Positions 1 to 10,700 of a stretch of 57,034 bases of DNA are shown here, piece by piece. This DNA comes from Schizophyllum amplum (Eukaryota; Basidiomycota; Agaricomycetes; Agaricales; Schizophyllaceae), in assembly GCA_007026445.1 (NCBI GenBank), contig VDMD01000141.1:1-57034 (forward strand), read 5' to 3'. The stretch's first letter is position 1. Each line of letters starts with the position of its first letter. The notes beneath the pieces are model-generated. The model had not been told where the DNA came from and did no database searches. It saw only the letters and a list, made by a program, of their open reading frames with translations. The position numbers and the translations under genes are program-made.

Positions 1-405
1 CCACCGGCGACGACAGCGGCGCGTACAACATCGCTACCGGCGCAAACGACCCCGCCGCCATCAAGCCACGTTTCGCCGAGAAATACGCCGTCGCGGACGA
101 CCAGCTTCCCGACTTCAAGCTGCTGGACCTGCGAGGGCAGACGGAGCGGCGTAGCGTATCGAGCAACTTCGCTACTTTCACCGGGTTTACCGCTCCGGGG
201 AACGCGTCGAGCTGGGGGAGGATTGACTTCGTCTTTGGGGGGTCGAATGGTGGATGGTGAGTGGTCTGTGTTAAAGCTTGATCTCGTTCGGTGAGCTGAA
301 GGATGACAGGACGGCTGATGCATACCACGTCGATCCTGTCTTGACCGATGACGGACTGTATATAAGCGACCACCCCCCGTCTTTGTCGACGTGTCCGTGG
401 GTTGA
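1..405 (+). CDS. 3' end of endonuclease/exonuclease/phosphatase family protein (partial, frame break)
   Basis: The reading frame enters from the left edge and shows the C-terminal signature of the EEP (DNase I-like) fold: WGRIDFVFGG near 212-241, then after an intron (GTGAGT near 249 to CAG near 300) the block ending in SDH. In this family the Asp of RIDF and the His of the final SDH are metal-site or catalytic residues. A typical end after SDH is PVFVDVSVG-stop. That sequence is present at 379-405, but one base out of frame with SDH. The shift falls on the run of six C at 372-377, so one more C would restore the family ending at TGA 403-405. As printed, the frame continues to a stop at 472 with unrelated residues. 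The break is probably a homopolymer error, or less likely a real mutation. Substrate cannot be told, because the N-terminal part lies outside the window. Confidence 0.72.
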
Positions 406-717
406 GCTGGGAAGGAAGAGCATGAGTGGGAATTGGAGCGGACAGTTTGACTCGGAATCTGTAAACCTGTAGATCTTCTCATTTGATTACCGCTACTATT
501 GACTCTACTTGCATCAATATGTCTCCTCGAGTGGTTACAAAAAAATGCACAGTACTGGTGTTGAGCGAGAAAGACAACCAACGGTGGCGTGGGAATGTGA
601 AGAATCTTTCGGTACTCGGACCGGCCCCCCTGCCAACGTGGTTGCACGGGCGCTTACGCTCAGCTTCATCACTTCTCCTTCTCTTCGCCACTCTCACTTC
701 GCCCTACGCTGCCAAGG

Positions 718-1445
718 ATGGCGGCGCCCCTCACGTCGCGCATATGGGATCTCGTCTACGTGATCTACTTCCTCGTCAGCCATCCCCGTTCCTACCATGT
801 CTTCCTCCTAACGATCCCTCCCAGACGCACATACCCCCAACTCTACTGCTGGATCTGCAGTCTATATACCCTAAGGATGCTGTACCGGCGTTCATGAGCG
901 GGCTGTTGCGGTCGTACTTTGATAATCTGCATGACCCGCTTGTGGGGAGTGCCGCAGGATTCTATGGCGAGAAAGCGGCCGGCGGAGATGCTCTGGCTGA
1001 AGAGCTTTATGGCCCTCGAAGCGTGCGTTGTATGCCTTGAGAGCTCCCGCGGTACTGATGCATAAGAACGCAGCGTCTTCCAGTACCTGTGTTCTTCAAT
1101 CGGTCCTACTGCCTCATCAAAGGTGTGTCCCGTACTTCCCAGTTGCTCGTTCAATGTCTGATAAATTCGGTCAATTAGGCATCCGCTCGATTTTACCCCC
1201 TTCTCCTCATTTACGGAGCAATCTACGGCTACGACACGCTGCCATGTCTCGTCTATCTCTACACGACCCCGAACACCGATGAGTGGACGCAGGCGAACAA
1301 CGTGCCATCTGTCACCCCGGAGGAGCGCCTCATCTTGCTCTCGAGCTACGTGCCGTACTTTGCCATCCCCCTCATCATGGCCTTGGACATGGCTGTCCGT
1401 CTAGGAAGATCGAAGAAGACAGGGAAGGCCGCGAAGAGGAACTGA
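718..1445 (+). CDS. TMEM97/EXPERA-domain membrane protein (sigma-2 receptor family)
   Basis: The start ATG at 718 opens MAAPLTSRIWDLVYVIYFL; an intron of 50 nt (775-824, GTCAGC...CCCAG) joins it to THIPPTLLLDLQSIYP, the family's YFxxHIPxTLxxDLQ signature. The next conserved block is DPLVGS. The last exon reads LIYGAIYGYDT...TPEERLILLSSYVPYFAIP and ends in a basic tail before TGA 1443-1445. These four-helix ER or lysosomal proteins bind sterols in animals; the fungal role is less clear. The middle is difficult: the conserved FQxPxFF...LIKG stretch near 1076-1115 is only partly in frame. A canonical splice set (introns near 1024-1075 and 1117-1171) keeps the frame open but breaks the motif. Two compensating one-base errors near 1084 and 1193 would restore the motif. 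Family assignment is firm, exon detail is not. Confidence 0.75.
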
Positions 1446-1795
1446 GGCGACGACTTGGGGGATGTCGTATACAATCCCCAGAAAATATCTTTGCGTCGTA
1501 CTCCACGAGCAACACGCACGTCACCGCTGCGCTAGTCATCTGTAGCGCGCCTTGCGTCAATAGATCCTCTAGGGTGCCTCTGGGCTCAGCCTGACTCGAA
1601 ACGGCGGGACGCGTCGCGTCGCGTCGGGGTGGCTGTGCACAATGAGGCGGCGCATCACGTAAAATTACCTTATTTGGGCAAGTCTCTCCTCATGCCCGCG
1701 CCTGAGTCAGTGATTGCCCCCGCGGCTCCGGCACCTATTTATTGGGCACGGGAACAAAAACTTCGCGTCTTCGCGTCTCATGAACCTGAACCACC
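1446..1795. other. Intergenic region upstream of the Hsp20-like gene
   Basis: No gene seen. It holds an ACGCG-rich block at 1608-1625 (GACGCGTCGCGTCGCGTC) and an A/T-rich TATTTATT element at 1736-1743, about 55 nt before the next start codon, which may act as a TATA-like element. Confidence 0.5.
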
Positions 1796-3059
1796 ATGTC
1801 CTACAACGCGCCGTATCCCGGACAGTATGCAGGCAGTCAATCAAATCCGCCCACGCCTCACGAAGGCGCGCCACCAATATGGGATACTAGCCTGCAGCAA
1901 CAGCCACAAGAATCGCCGCGACTACGACAGCAACACACGCAACATCACTCGCAACAACAACAACAGCACTCACAACAAGAACTCGCGCAACAAGCCCTGT
2001 CCCCTCACACCCATCTCTCCCCCAACTCCATCTTTCAACTCGATGATTCTTTGAGCCAGGCGGGTCTGCCCGACCTCTCGTCTTTCCACCTCCCCCCTCC
2101 ACCTTCCCTGCGCCCAAGTCATCTACCTCCCGTGGGCCCGAGTCATGAGCCAGAGCCCTCACGTCCGGGTGACCATGACCCATCGCGTGTGCACAGTTCA
2201 CTGAGTTCCAATGCCCCGGGTGGGAGCGGCATGCTACACCGCACCGCACCCACGGGGCGGCGCGTGCATCCGTACCAGCGCCCACAGAGTGTCGCGCCCA
2301 TGGGTGCACGACACAGTGTGCCGTCGTCGCAGCATGTAAGATACGGACAGCTGTCTATGCAGTCGGGGGCGGGGCCAGTGCCCATGCAATCGCGGCACCC
2401 CTCGTCCTCCTCATCCTCCGCAACGTCTCCCATTGCCGGAATTGCAGGACACCTAGCCGCTGCGGGCTTCGTGCAGCAGCAAGCGCAAAAGTCCGTCCCC
2501 TTTGTCTCTTCGCTTCTGTACTGTGCCGTTGATCGCCTTCCCAGCGTCCAAGCCACCTCGCCAATCACGCTCCCCAGCGCGCAGTTCCCGCCGTTGGCCC
2601 AGGGCGGAGAGCGCGGGTCGGTGTCGCATCGTGAGGCATACTCACGCGTCCTGAGCTTGCGGACGGAGACGTTCTACGACGACACGCTTGGGGAGTATAG
2701 CGCGCTACTCGAGGTGCCCGGTGTCCGGCCGTCCGACCTCAGTGTAACACTCGTCAAGAACGCGCACAGCCGCGCGCAAGAGATTATCGTCCAGGGCCAG
2801 AGGCAAGATCCCGCTAGCGAGGGCAAAGGGCAGCGCATCTGTCAGGGCCTGGTGTACGGGCGCTTCAGGAAGGTGCTGGCGGTAGGCTCGGAGGTCAAGG
2901 TGCGTCGTTTGTGGTGTCAGTCCTGGTTCGGCGTGGGGTAATTGTGCGTTGCAGAGCGAAAATATCCTGGCGCGGATGGCGAACGGGATTCTGACGATTA
3001 CTGTGCGCTTTGGGCCGCCCGCTCCTCTGCCCGAACCGCGAGCTATCATGATCCTCTGA
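1796..3059 (+). CDS. Hsp20/alpha-crystallin-domain small heat-shock-like protein with long disordered N-terminus
   Basis: Two exons, 1796-2899 and 2955-3059, with a 55-nt intron (GTGCGT...GCAG), give about 402 residues. The first roughly 270 residues are low-complexity, rich in Gln, His, Ser and Pro, and include a CAA-repeat-encoded QQQQQHSQQ tract near residue 55. The alpha-crystallin domain covers the C-terminal part: EYSALLEVPGVRPSDLSVTL, then EIIVQGQR, YGRFRKVLAVGSEVK and, across the intron, ENILARMANGILTITVRF. The NGILTITV segment matches the conserved (A/N)GVLxxxxPK region of the fold. Small heat-shock proteins hold unfolding clients in ATP-independent oligomers in the cytosol. Most are 150-250 residues, so the Q/H-rich extension is unusual; it might support condensates or regulation, which is inference. 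A C-terminal IxI-type motif is not clear. Confidence 0.85.
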
Positions 3060-3692
3060 AGGCCGCTGCTGGTCTTTCCGACTCAGCAACATGGACACCT
3101 GCAATCAACAATGGTGTCTGCAACATGAATATCTGCAACATGGATAACAACAACAAGGATAACATAAGAGCAACGTCACCAAGCCGCATATCCCGGACCT
3201 TCTCATCTGTCTTCCAAAACGCTCGAGCTGCTCTCTTGGGGCCACCATACCTGTCAGCGCCGACGCGGTTTCTTGCAACCCCAGGCCCGTCTTGAACCTA
3301 TGTCCCAGGCCACCCATGAAGTGTATCATTATTTTATCGCTGTCTTCGCAACGTCGGTTCTTATGTATTACTTTACAACCTTCCTACTTATTTACTTTCC
3401 ATCCCGCACCAGGCGAGATGCTACGTTTTTCAAGCAATGTGCGGCACCTCTTGTTGTAGTAGACGGACGTGCGCGAACAGAGCGCGCTCTTCTTGGATCA
3501 CATGTACTGTGATGTTTTCTTTTGTGATTGAACAAACATTGACGAGGCCAAACGATTGACCACCAAGAACAAAAGCTTCCTCTTTTGGCAATGCTGTTTG
3601 TTTCGCACGCCCTCAATAAATATAGGCCCAACGTGGCCTGCTTCCCGCCGCGACGAGTTCCCCGCCTCCCCCCACGTTCCTTGGATCCGACC
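3060..3692. other. Intergenic region between Hsp20-like gene and NIPA-like gene
   Basis: No gene seen. It contains a short degenerate repeat of the words CAACAT, CAACAA and GGATAACA at 3087-3165, probably in the 3' UTR. The 3540-3690 part is presumably the promoter and 5' leader of the following gene. Confidence 0.4.
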
Positions 3693-5289
3693 ATGATAGA
3701 CGACAAGTACATTGGGCTGACCTTGGCGGTCTCGGGATCCATCGCCATTGGCACCAGCTTCATCATAACAAAAAAGGTGCGCAGCACACGCGGAAAACGG
3801 AGAAATAGACGTTGAATGGCGCGCTTCGCAGGGCCTCAATGATGCAGGGGAACGCGATATGCACGGCTCGTCCGCCTCGGAGAACTTGTCCTACCTGCGC
3901 AACGTGATCTGGTGGGCGGGCATGCTAACAAGTACGTGAAAGCGCCACTGCGAACGGCGGGGAACTCATCATGCTCTAGTGGTTCTGGGCGAAAGTGAGA
4001 AATGCGCTGAAGGTATCAGGATGCAGCTAATGTCTCCCAGTCGCGAACTTCGCGGCGTACACATTCGCGCCACCGATCATGGTCACGCCGATAGGTTGTC
4101 TGTCGGTGCTGATTGGGTGCGTGGTGTTGCTCTTGCATGCGAGGGAGGCGTACTGACGGGTTGCATCACAGTGCTATCCTCGCTTCATTTCTGTTGAATG
4201 AGAAGTTAGGGCACCTTGGGCGCCTAGCGTGTACACTCTGCCTCGTCGGCACTCTAATCATCATCATGAACGCGCCAGAAGATACCCCGGTGGACAGTGT
4301 CGAGGACATCCTCAAGTACGCCGTACAACCAGGTGCGTCACTTCCCTCTCCTTCCTTCAGCTATGCTCATGTATCCATGAACTCGTAGGCTTCATGCTCT
4401 ACTGCTTCACCGTCTTGGTGTACACACTCGTGATGATCTACCTCGTTGCCCCGCGTTACGGCCGCCAAAACCCCCTCGTCTACATCTCCATCTGCTCTCT
4501 TGTCGGCAGTATCTCCATCATGGCCATCAAGGGCTTCGGCATCGCCGTCAAGCTCACTCTCGGCGGCAGCAACCAGTTCGTCTACCCCAGCACATACGTC
4601 TTCGGTGCTGTCGTCGGCGGCTGCATTATGATCCAGATGAACTACTTCAACAAAGCTCTCGACACCTTCAACACGAACGTGTGAGTGTCTACCCCTACAC
4701 CGTCGAAATTTCGCAGCTAATCATCATATATCACAGCGTCAATCCGATGTACTTCGTCGGGTTCACCACGAGCACGCTCGTCGCTTCCCTCATCCTTTTC
4801 CAGGGGTTCAACACGGCGAGCCCGGGCAGCACGCTCTCCCTCTTGTGCGGCTTCATCATCACCTTCCTTGGCGTGCACCTCCTTAACTACTCCCGCGACC
4901 TCCCGAACGAGCTCCCCCTCGACGACGCGCCGCACGCCGAGGGCGGCGTCTGGGCACCGCGGCTCAGCCTGCAGGGCCGCATGTCAGTCGACGGCTGGGA
5001 CCTCGAGGCCCCTGGCAGCGCAGGCGGCATGCGACGGCAGAGCCGCCCCGGCTCGCACGGCCGCGCCAACTCGTTCAACCGCCAGACGCTCTTCGACGCG
5101 TACGACTCGCGCAGCGGCGGTGGGCGTGAAAACGTCGGTCTGAGCGACCTGCGCGAGGAGAGCGAGTCCGAGGACGAGAACGCGGACGAGCATACGCATC
5201 TGCGCAGCGCGAGCGATGTGCGGCGGGTGAGCTCGCCGCATGCCGGGAGCACCCACTCGCACTCGCCCAGGATCAGCCCCTCGCGGTAA
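3693..5289 (+). CDS. NIPA-type magnesium transporter (DUF803, DMT superfamily)
   Basis: The start at 3693 gives MIDDKYIGLTLAVSGSIAIG followed by TSFIITKK, the classic first transmembrane segment of NIPA proteins. Several short introns follow, for example after K28 and near 3932-3978, 4334-4388 and 4681-4737. Downstream exons encode FAPPIMVTPIGCLSVLIGAI, LNEKLGHLGRLACTLCLVG, ISICSLVGSISIMAIKGFG and NPMYFVGFTTSTLVASLILF, which together make about nine membrane spans. The last roughly 120 residues are a polar Ser/Arg/Glu-rich cytosolic tail ending at TAA 5287-5289. Family members move Mg2+ across the plasma or endosomal membrane and keep an inverted-repeat DMT fold. All hallmark segments are present and no frame break is seen. 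Exon ends in the 3900-4150 part are less certain than elsewhere. Confidence 0.9.
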
Positions 5290-6103
5290 CGCGCCCGTGG
5301 CGGATACCCGCGCGATGGTGGGGCGTCGTTGTGTAGATTGTTTGTACGCATAATGCATGGACATTTTCTTGTTTTCGCCTGCCTTATACAACTGCCTCTC
5401 TTCATGGATTTCTGTGCGAGCGACGTGATGTGATTATCATCGCTCGTGAGGGAAGAGGGAGGCAATTGGATGCAGGAGACGCGGACACGTCAACAATGCG
5501 TAGAAAGCTCCGGTCTCCAACCTTGCGCATGCCTTGTATGGTTGCGGGTGGTTAACCAGTCACTACCACTGCCAATCGCAGGCGGGTGGTCAGTTGACGT
5601 CGAGCGCCGAGAGCTTAGGGGCGCAGAGTTTTGCCCGGGCAGTGTCCGGGCAGAAACACGTGACGCGCACACGTCCAACTTCAACTTCAACTCAAGTATT
5701 GACAAGAGTGACTTAGACCAATATGTAGTATAGTAGTAGTAACGTTGACGTTAGGGACGAAAGCAGAGAGCATGACAGCACGCGCAGGCCACTTGAGAAG
5801 CCATGGTGGACAAGAGCAAGGCCGTCAACAAACGCGGGTGGGAAGCTGCAGATTCAAGATCTATCTTCGCAAAGCCAAGGTCGAGACCTCATATGCAGAG
5901 CGCACTGACCGATACCATTCGGACGACCGCCAGACAGCCCACACCAGATACGCTCCCAACCAATCTATTTGGTCTGACTTGTATGCTAATGTTACATTGC
6001 GAGGATGAGTGATACATACCGATAGAAAAAGAAATAGATATGCGCGCAGGAAAGCATGATCCACCTAGGCTCTGACACAGCCAACTAACGAACAACAACA
6101 CGC
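5290..6103. other. Convergent intergenic region (NIPA-like gene / RNR2)
   Basis: This is the shared 3' flank of two convergent genes. No ORF has recognisable homology. A stretch near 5673-5760 is rich in short A/T-containing words (CTTCAACTTCAACTC, TAGTAGTAGTAACGTT), but no structured element was identified. Confidence 0.4.
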
Positions 6104-7625
6104 CTAGAAGTCTTCGTCGAGAACGCTGCGAGGGAAAGTCAACAACTATGCACATGCTCACGACGACCAAGAGTACTCACAAAGACTTGCCCTGGGGCTT
6201 GGCCTCGCCAGTGTTGTTAACGGACGCCATCTTGTAGTCCGAGACACGCTTCTCGAAGAAGTTGGTCTTGCCCTGGAGCGAGATCATGTCCATGAAGTCA
6301 AAGGGGTTCGTGACATTGTAGATCTTCTCGTTTCCGAGGGAGAGAAGCAGGCGGTCGGCAACGAACTCGATGTACTGGCACATGAGCTTCGAGTTCATGC
6401 CGATGAGGCTGCAGGGTAGCGCATCTAGGATACTAGTTAGCGAAAGGCATGCGACGCTAAGGCGGACCACGTACCAGTCAAGAACTCCTGCTCGATGGCA
6501 ACGGCCTCCATGATGATGCGACGGACGACATCCTGGTGCGGGCGACGGCGGAGGTGGGCAAAGAGCAGGCAAGCGAAGTCCGTGTGCATGCCCTCGTCGC
6601 GAGTGATGAGCTCGTTGGAGAAGGTCAAGCCAGGCATCAAGCCACGCTTCTTGAGCCAGAAGATGCTGGCGAAGCTGCCGGAGAAGAAGATACCCTCGAC
6701 GGCGGCGAAGGCGACGAGGCGAATGCCGAACGACGAGCGGTCGTCGTTGATCCAACGAAGAGCCCACTGAGCCTTGCGCGCGACGCAGGGGATAGTCTCG
6801 ACGGCGTTGAAGAGGTGGTCGCGCTCGGTCGGGTCGCGGATGTAGGTGTCGATGAGCAGGGAGTAGGTCTCCGAGTGGATGTTTTCCATCATAATCTGGA
6901 AACCGTAGAAGCAGCGGGCCTCAGGGACCTGCACTTCACCGGAAAAGCGCTCCAAGAGGTTTTCGTTGACGATGCCATCCGAGGCGGCGAAGAAGGCGAG
7001 GACATGGGAGATGAAGTGGCGCTCGTTGTCGTTCATGCGGTTCTGCCAGTCGTGCAGGTCCTTGGACAAGTCCATCTCCTCCGCCGTCCAGAAGGAAGCT
7101 TCAGCCTTCTTGTACATTTGCCAGATCTGGGACGCGTCAGTACGTGTCGCAAAGAGCGATAACCGCGTGGCGCACCTCAGGGTATTGAATGGGGAACAGA
7201 ACGAAACGGCGAATGGAGTCCTTGAGCAGAGGCTCCTCGGCTGGTGAAGAGTGATAAGCGCGACGCGTCGCGACGTGATAAGATAGGCCACTTACACTCA
7301 GGGAGATCGACCTCGCCAACGTACTGGAAGCGCCAGTCATCCTCGTCGGTCGTGTCCTGGAGCTCGGCGTTCTTCTCCTTGACCTCGTCCGTGACAGATG
7401 CCGGTGAGACAGAGCGCTTCTTGTCATCGACCATCTTCTTGGCGGAAGGCTTGGTAGGCGACTCCAGCGAGAACTTTTCGAGAGCGGCAGCAGCCTGCGT
7501 AAAGGCGAGGTCAGACGCGACGCGACGCGACGGCATGGCGGACTGCGTACCTTCTTGCTCGGCGTGGGGCCGGGCGTCGTGGCACGCGTAGCACGGACAG
7601 GAGAGGTAGCGCGGGAAGAAGACAT
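6104..7625 (-). CDS. RNR2: Ribonucleoside-diphosphate reductase small chain (class Ia R2)
   Basis: The gene starts at 7625 ([19 protein letters not shown]) and ends at TAG 6104-6106. Exon 1 is 7551-7625, intron 1 is 7495-7550, and further short introns follow near 7247-7295, 7127-7180, 6424-6475 and 6122-6181. The protein supplies the diferric-tyrosyl radical for making dNTPs in the cytosol. Visible signatures include [60 protein letters not shown], the iron-ligand segment [18 protein letters not shown], and [16 protein letters not shown] with E and H ligands. The last intron is phase 2 and leads to the C-terminal FVLDEDF-stop, the short tail that docks on the large subunit (FSLDADF-like). 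All hallmark segments are intact. The promoter and two introns carry ACGCG repeats, consistent with cell-cycle control. Confidence 0.96.
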
Positions 7626-7782
7626 GGTGTTAGGCGGGAAGAGAAAGGCGGGTGCAGGTAAGACCAAGTGGGAGGTGGTGGTCGGGAGCGAAGAGACGCG
7701 AACCACAAAACTGCCCCTTAAAAACAAAACTGCCCGTTATGGTCACATCACGGTAAACACGGTGCATGTGATCGCGTCCGTT

Positions 7783-7823
7783 GACGCGACGCGCGTCGCG
7801 TCCAAACAAATGACCGCGTCGCG
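7783..7823. promoter_or_regulatory. ACGCG (MCB/MBF-like) cluster upstream of RNR2
   Basis: The run GACGCGACGCGCGTCGCGTC at 7783-7802, followed by CCGCGTCGCGAC at 7814-7825, places several overlapping ACGCG/CGCGT words about 160-200 nt upstream of the RNR2 start on the minus strand. ACGCGT is the Mlu I cell-cycle box bound by MBF (Mbp1/Swi6), which drives ribonucleotide reductase genes at G1/S in other fungi. Binding here is inferred. The rest of the 7626-8215 gap shows no gene. Confidence 0.55.
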
Positions 7824-8215
7824 ACCGGTCTCGTCCGACCTGATCAGACCCGTATCAGATTAGATGCCAAACTCCCATGCGCCGCAGGCGTCATTGCTGA
7901 TGTTCGACTTTCACGACCGCCAGCGAAGACGAGATCTGCGCAACGTCAGCAATTCAACTCTCCGTCAGCATTTCAGTCGTCGCGTCAAGAGCATGACATT
8001 TCATGCTCAGGTCGAACCACCATTCCGTGCGAGGCGTCGCGCTTGTTGCATGCCCTCGCCGTTCCATCCTGTGGCGCGGACATCGGAATCTGTTCGGGAG
8101 CGGCCAGCCCAGCATTGCGACTGCCAAGGTGTCCGGTCATATACAACACTCGTCGACTGGTCACAAAGTGACTCATAGACGCAGGTCTTCCTCATGTTGT
8201 AAGATATCGAAAAGG

Positions 8216-9569
8216 TCAAGCAAGCACGGCGGTACCCGGTTTCAAAGACAGAACACCCTCCGCAACAATTGGCCGTCCTTCGCGTACCCGCGCTTCCGCA
8301 CCCTTCAAGTCCATAACAATGCTGAACAGCGTCGCACTGCTATACTCCCCGCTCACCTCCCGGCAGATTGAAGTCGGGTAACCCTCCTCATCCTCCAGCA
8401 TCGGCTCAATGTCCTCCATCTTCGTCACTTTCCTCTCCTTCAGCAGCGTCGTAATGCGCTCCAGCCGCGGCACCGAGTCCTGCCACAGAATCGCCGGGTC
8501 CGTACGCCCCACATGCGGCTGCAGGAAGTGGTTTGTGTGCACGACGCAGCCTGGGCCGCTGTTGTCCTCGATGCGAACGATGTCTGCTACGCTGCACTCG
8601 AGCCCGACCGCCGGCGCGGTGGCATCTGCGATCAATATGTGGCACGCAGCTGCGACGCCGGCGCCCTCGAGCCGGTCCACCGCTGCGGCGCGCGACTCGG
8701 ATTCGAGCACGGTGCGTAGGGCGAGATGCGTGGGCAGGGCGTCGAAGCGGACGCCCGTAGCGCGGATGGCGTTCAGAGTGACGCCGACGCCGCGGTCGTT
8801 CAGCCCGATCTTGCCAATGATACCAGCCTCGGTGATCATGCTGATGGATGGCTTCCCCGGTTGGGCGATGTGGCAGAGGACGAGATTGGCCTTCTGCGCT
8901 GGGAGCCACTGGACATGATGGGTGAGTGAGATGTTCCGGTGGATTCGATGGGTGGCTCCCTGGACCAAGGAATCGTACTCACGTCCCAGTTCTGCGCTAT
9001 GAAAGCGGATCCGTTCCCAAAGTAGCTGAGTGCCGTGCAGCCATCGCTCTCCGCCTTCTTCGCCATCCCGTATGCGATCTCCGTTCGCACGTTGAGGGCA
9101 AGGATAGCGAGGAAAGGTTGCCCCGCGCCTTCAGCTAGACCTGCAAAGTTTTTCCATCTTCAGTCGCCTGTTGTATGCCTTGCATACCGTTCGCGATCCT
9201 ATCGCGTCGGTCCCACAATATCTATGTTACACTAACCCTTCATCTCCTCGACGTAGGGTGCCCATTTCGATTCGAGATAAGGCAGAAACTTGGCCGCCTC
9301 CTTGCAGACGGCGTCCCACTTGAGCATAGCCGTCCTCCCGAAGAACTCGGCATAGAAAGTAATGCAGGCGGCTACTTGGGACGACGCTGCAGTCCCGTGT
9401 GCGAGACCGATCTATCAGCATAGATCAGCAGGAGAATCACGCTTGTCGAACGCGTCGACAGTGAGCAGGATGCGTAGAACGGGTCGATGATTTGACTGGC
9501 AGGCGTGCATCTAGGTCACGTCTCTTCACCTACCTCGCGAGGAGTTCCAGAGCAGTGCACGACGAGCAT
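8216..9569 (-). CDS. C45 family Ntn hydrolase (isopenicillin-N acyltransferase-like)
   Basis: Exon 1 starts at 9569 with MLVVHCSGTPRE. After an intron (about 9415-9532) come IGLAHGTAASSQVAACITFY and KWAPYVEEMK. After another intron (about 9143-9236) come GLAEGAGQPFLAILALNVRTE and the key segment SDGCTALSYFGNGSAFIAQN, then, after intron 8909-8982, WLPAQKANLVL. It ends at TGA 8216-8218, about 355 residues. Family members cleave themselves at a Gly-Cys bond; the exposed Cys, here in DGCT, becomes the N-terminal nucleophile. The HG motif near the start and AQNWDW-like segment (split by the intron) match the penicillin acyltransferase family. In moulds such proteins swap acyl groups on isopenicillin N, but most homologues act on other peptides or amides. 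No other beta-lactam pathway gene is nearby, so the substrate is unknown. Confidence 0.88.
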
Positions 9570-9821
9570 GGAGGGCGGATGAAAGCGTGTATGGTTGGGG
9601 CACGATAAGGTCGAACCCCGACTCCTTGCCGACTCCCTTGAAGTTGGACTACCGCCAGCTTACATACATATGATCAACCAGAGGCGACTCTTGTTGGAAG
9701 GCATTGCGACCTTCTAGCGCTCACCTATGGACGGACTGCGAGAGGATGCGACAACTCGGTTCAGTCAAAACATGTGTGTATATAATTTGGGGATATGGCA
9801 GTGATTGTCTGCTAAGATATC

Positions 9822-9893
9822 GGGCGTTTGGCGCAGCGGTAGCGCGTTCGCTTTGCATGCGAAAGGTCAAGGGTTCAAACCCCTTAACGTCCA
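9822..9893 (+). tRNA. tRNA-Ala (anticodon TGC)
   Basis: The 72-nt sequence folds as a cloverleaf. Acceptor GGGCGTT pairs with AACGTCC (one G-T pair). The D arm is GGCGC/GCGC, and the anticodon arm TTCGC/GCGAA has the loop TTTGCAT, giving anticodon TGC. The T arm AAGGG/CCCTT encloses TTCAAAC, followed by discriminator A. There is no intron. The internal B box GGTTCAAAC is present. A TATATAAT element lies about 38 nt upstream (9778-9786) and may help TFIIIB binding. Confidence 0.95.
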
Positions 9894-9918
9894 TTCCCGA
9901 GTGAAGACAGACGGTGTC

Positions 9919-9923
9919 TTTTT
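9919..9923 (+). terminator. Pol III terminator of tRNA-Ala
   Basis: A TTTTT run lies 26 nt after the tRNA 3' end. A short T run is the standard RNA polymerase III stop signal, and this is the first one downstream. Confidence 0.6.
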
Positions 9924-10700
9924 GCCATGCTTCGAGGAATGAAAATCGTATCTGGATTCTGAACGCAGGGCCGGCAAGAAGACGCCCAAGACTTCATCGA
10001 TTCATCACTGATCAGACCTCCGACCTGTCATGGCAAAGATTGATCCATATGTATCCCTTCGACAGTACGTACGCACCACCTATTAGTGTACGGCATCAAG
10101 TGCGCACAGCCGACGCCACTCACATCATATCCTCCAAAGCTACTTGAAAGACCTTTATTGATACGTGAAATTCTGTATGTTACACTTCTCTTGAACTATT
10201 ACTCGAGCACCGATGACAGTAGTAAGTATATGAGGGCAGCCACTAGGGAAACAGACGAGATTCGCGCTGGGAACGAACAATCACGCACGCACGGACGGAC
10301 GGGCAGGTAGGCGTGCGAGCGGAACGGCAGGCGCGGGTAGGGACAGTGCTATATGAACACAAGAATAATCGAGTCCGGGAGATGGAAACGGGCACGGCGA
10401 CAGAGATTGGCCGGCGTGACGAGTAGTAATGGGAGTGGGGAGGGAGGTACGTGAGGGAAGAAGACAAGATAAATACCAAAACGGATACCGAGGATGGCCA
10501 CCGCAAGGAGCGACATGAGAAAGTTATGCTTCAGAATCCGAGAAAAAGTGTATGTGTATAGATGAGCGGATGGGTGCGGACGGATGGGCGACGGGACGGA
10601 CAGAGGGACCAATGCAATGATGATGATGAGGAGCAGGTGGGGGACAAGTTGAAGAAAGGGCAGGAGCGTCTAAGCGCACATTGAGAACGCGCTCGACGCT
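9924..10700. other. Gene-free region between tRNA-Ala and the bZIP gene
   Basis: No gene recognised. From about 10240 the plus strand is purine-rich (CT-rich on the minus strand), so open frames there are of biased composition. This is most likely the long 3' UTR of the minus-strand bZIP gene. Confidence 0.4.

Noticed and set aside
2469..2573. Possible extra intron in the Hsp20-like gene (GTCCCC...CCCAG, about 2495-2545)
   Set aside because: The donor is a poor match and the frame is open without splicing it.
6536..7162. Long plus-strand frame over RNR2
   Set aside because: Mirror of the highly biased RNR2 exons; the minus strand has the full diiron motifs.
9600..9640. GGGTTCGACC-like B box on the minus strand
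   Set aside because: No T-stem pairing and no cloverleaf around it, so not a tRNA.
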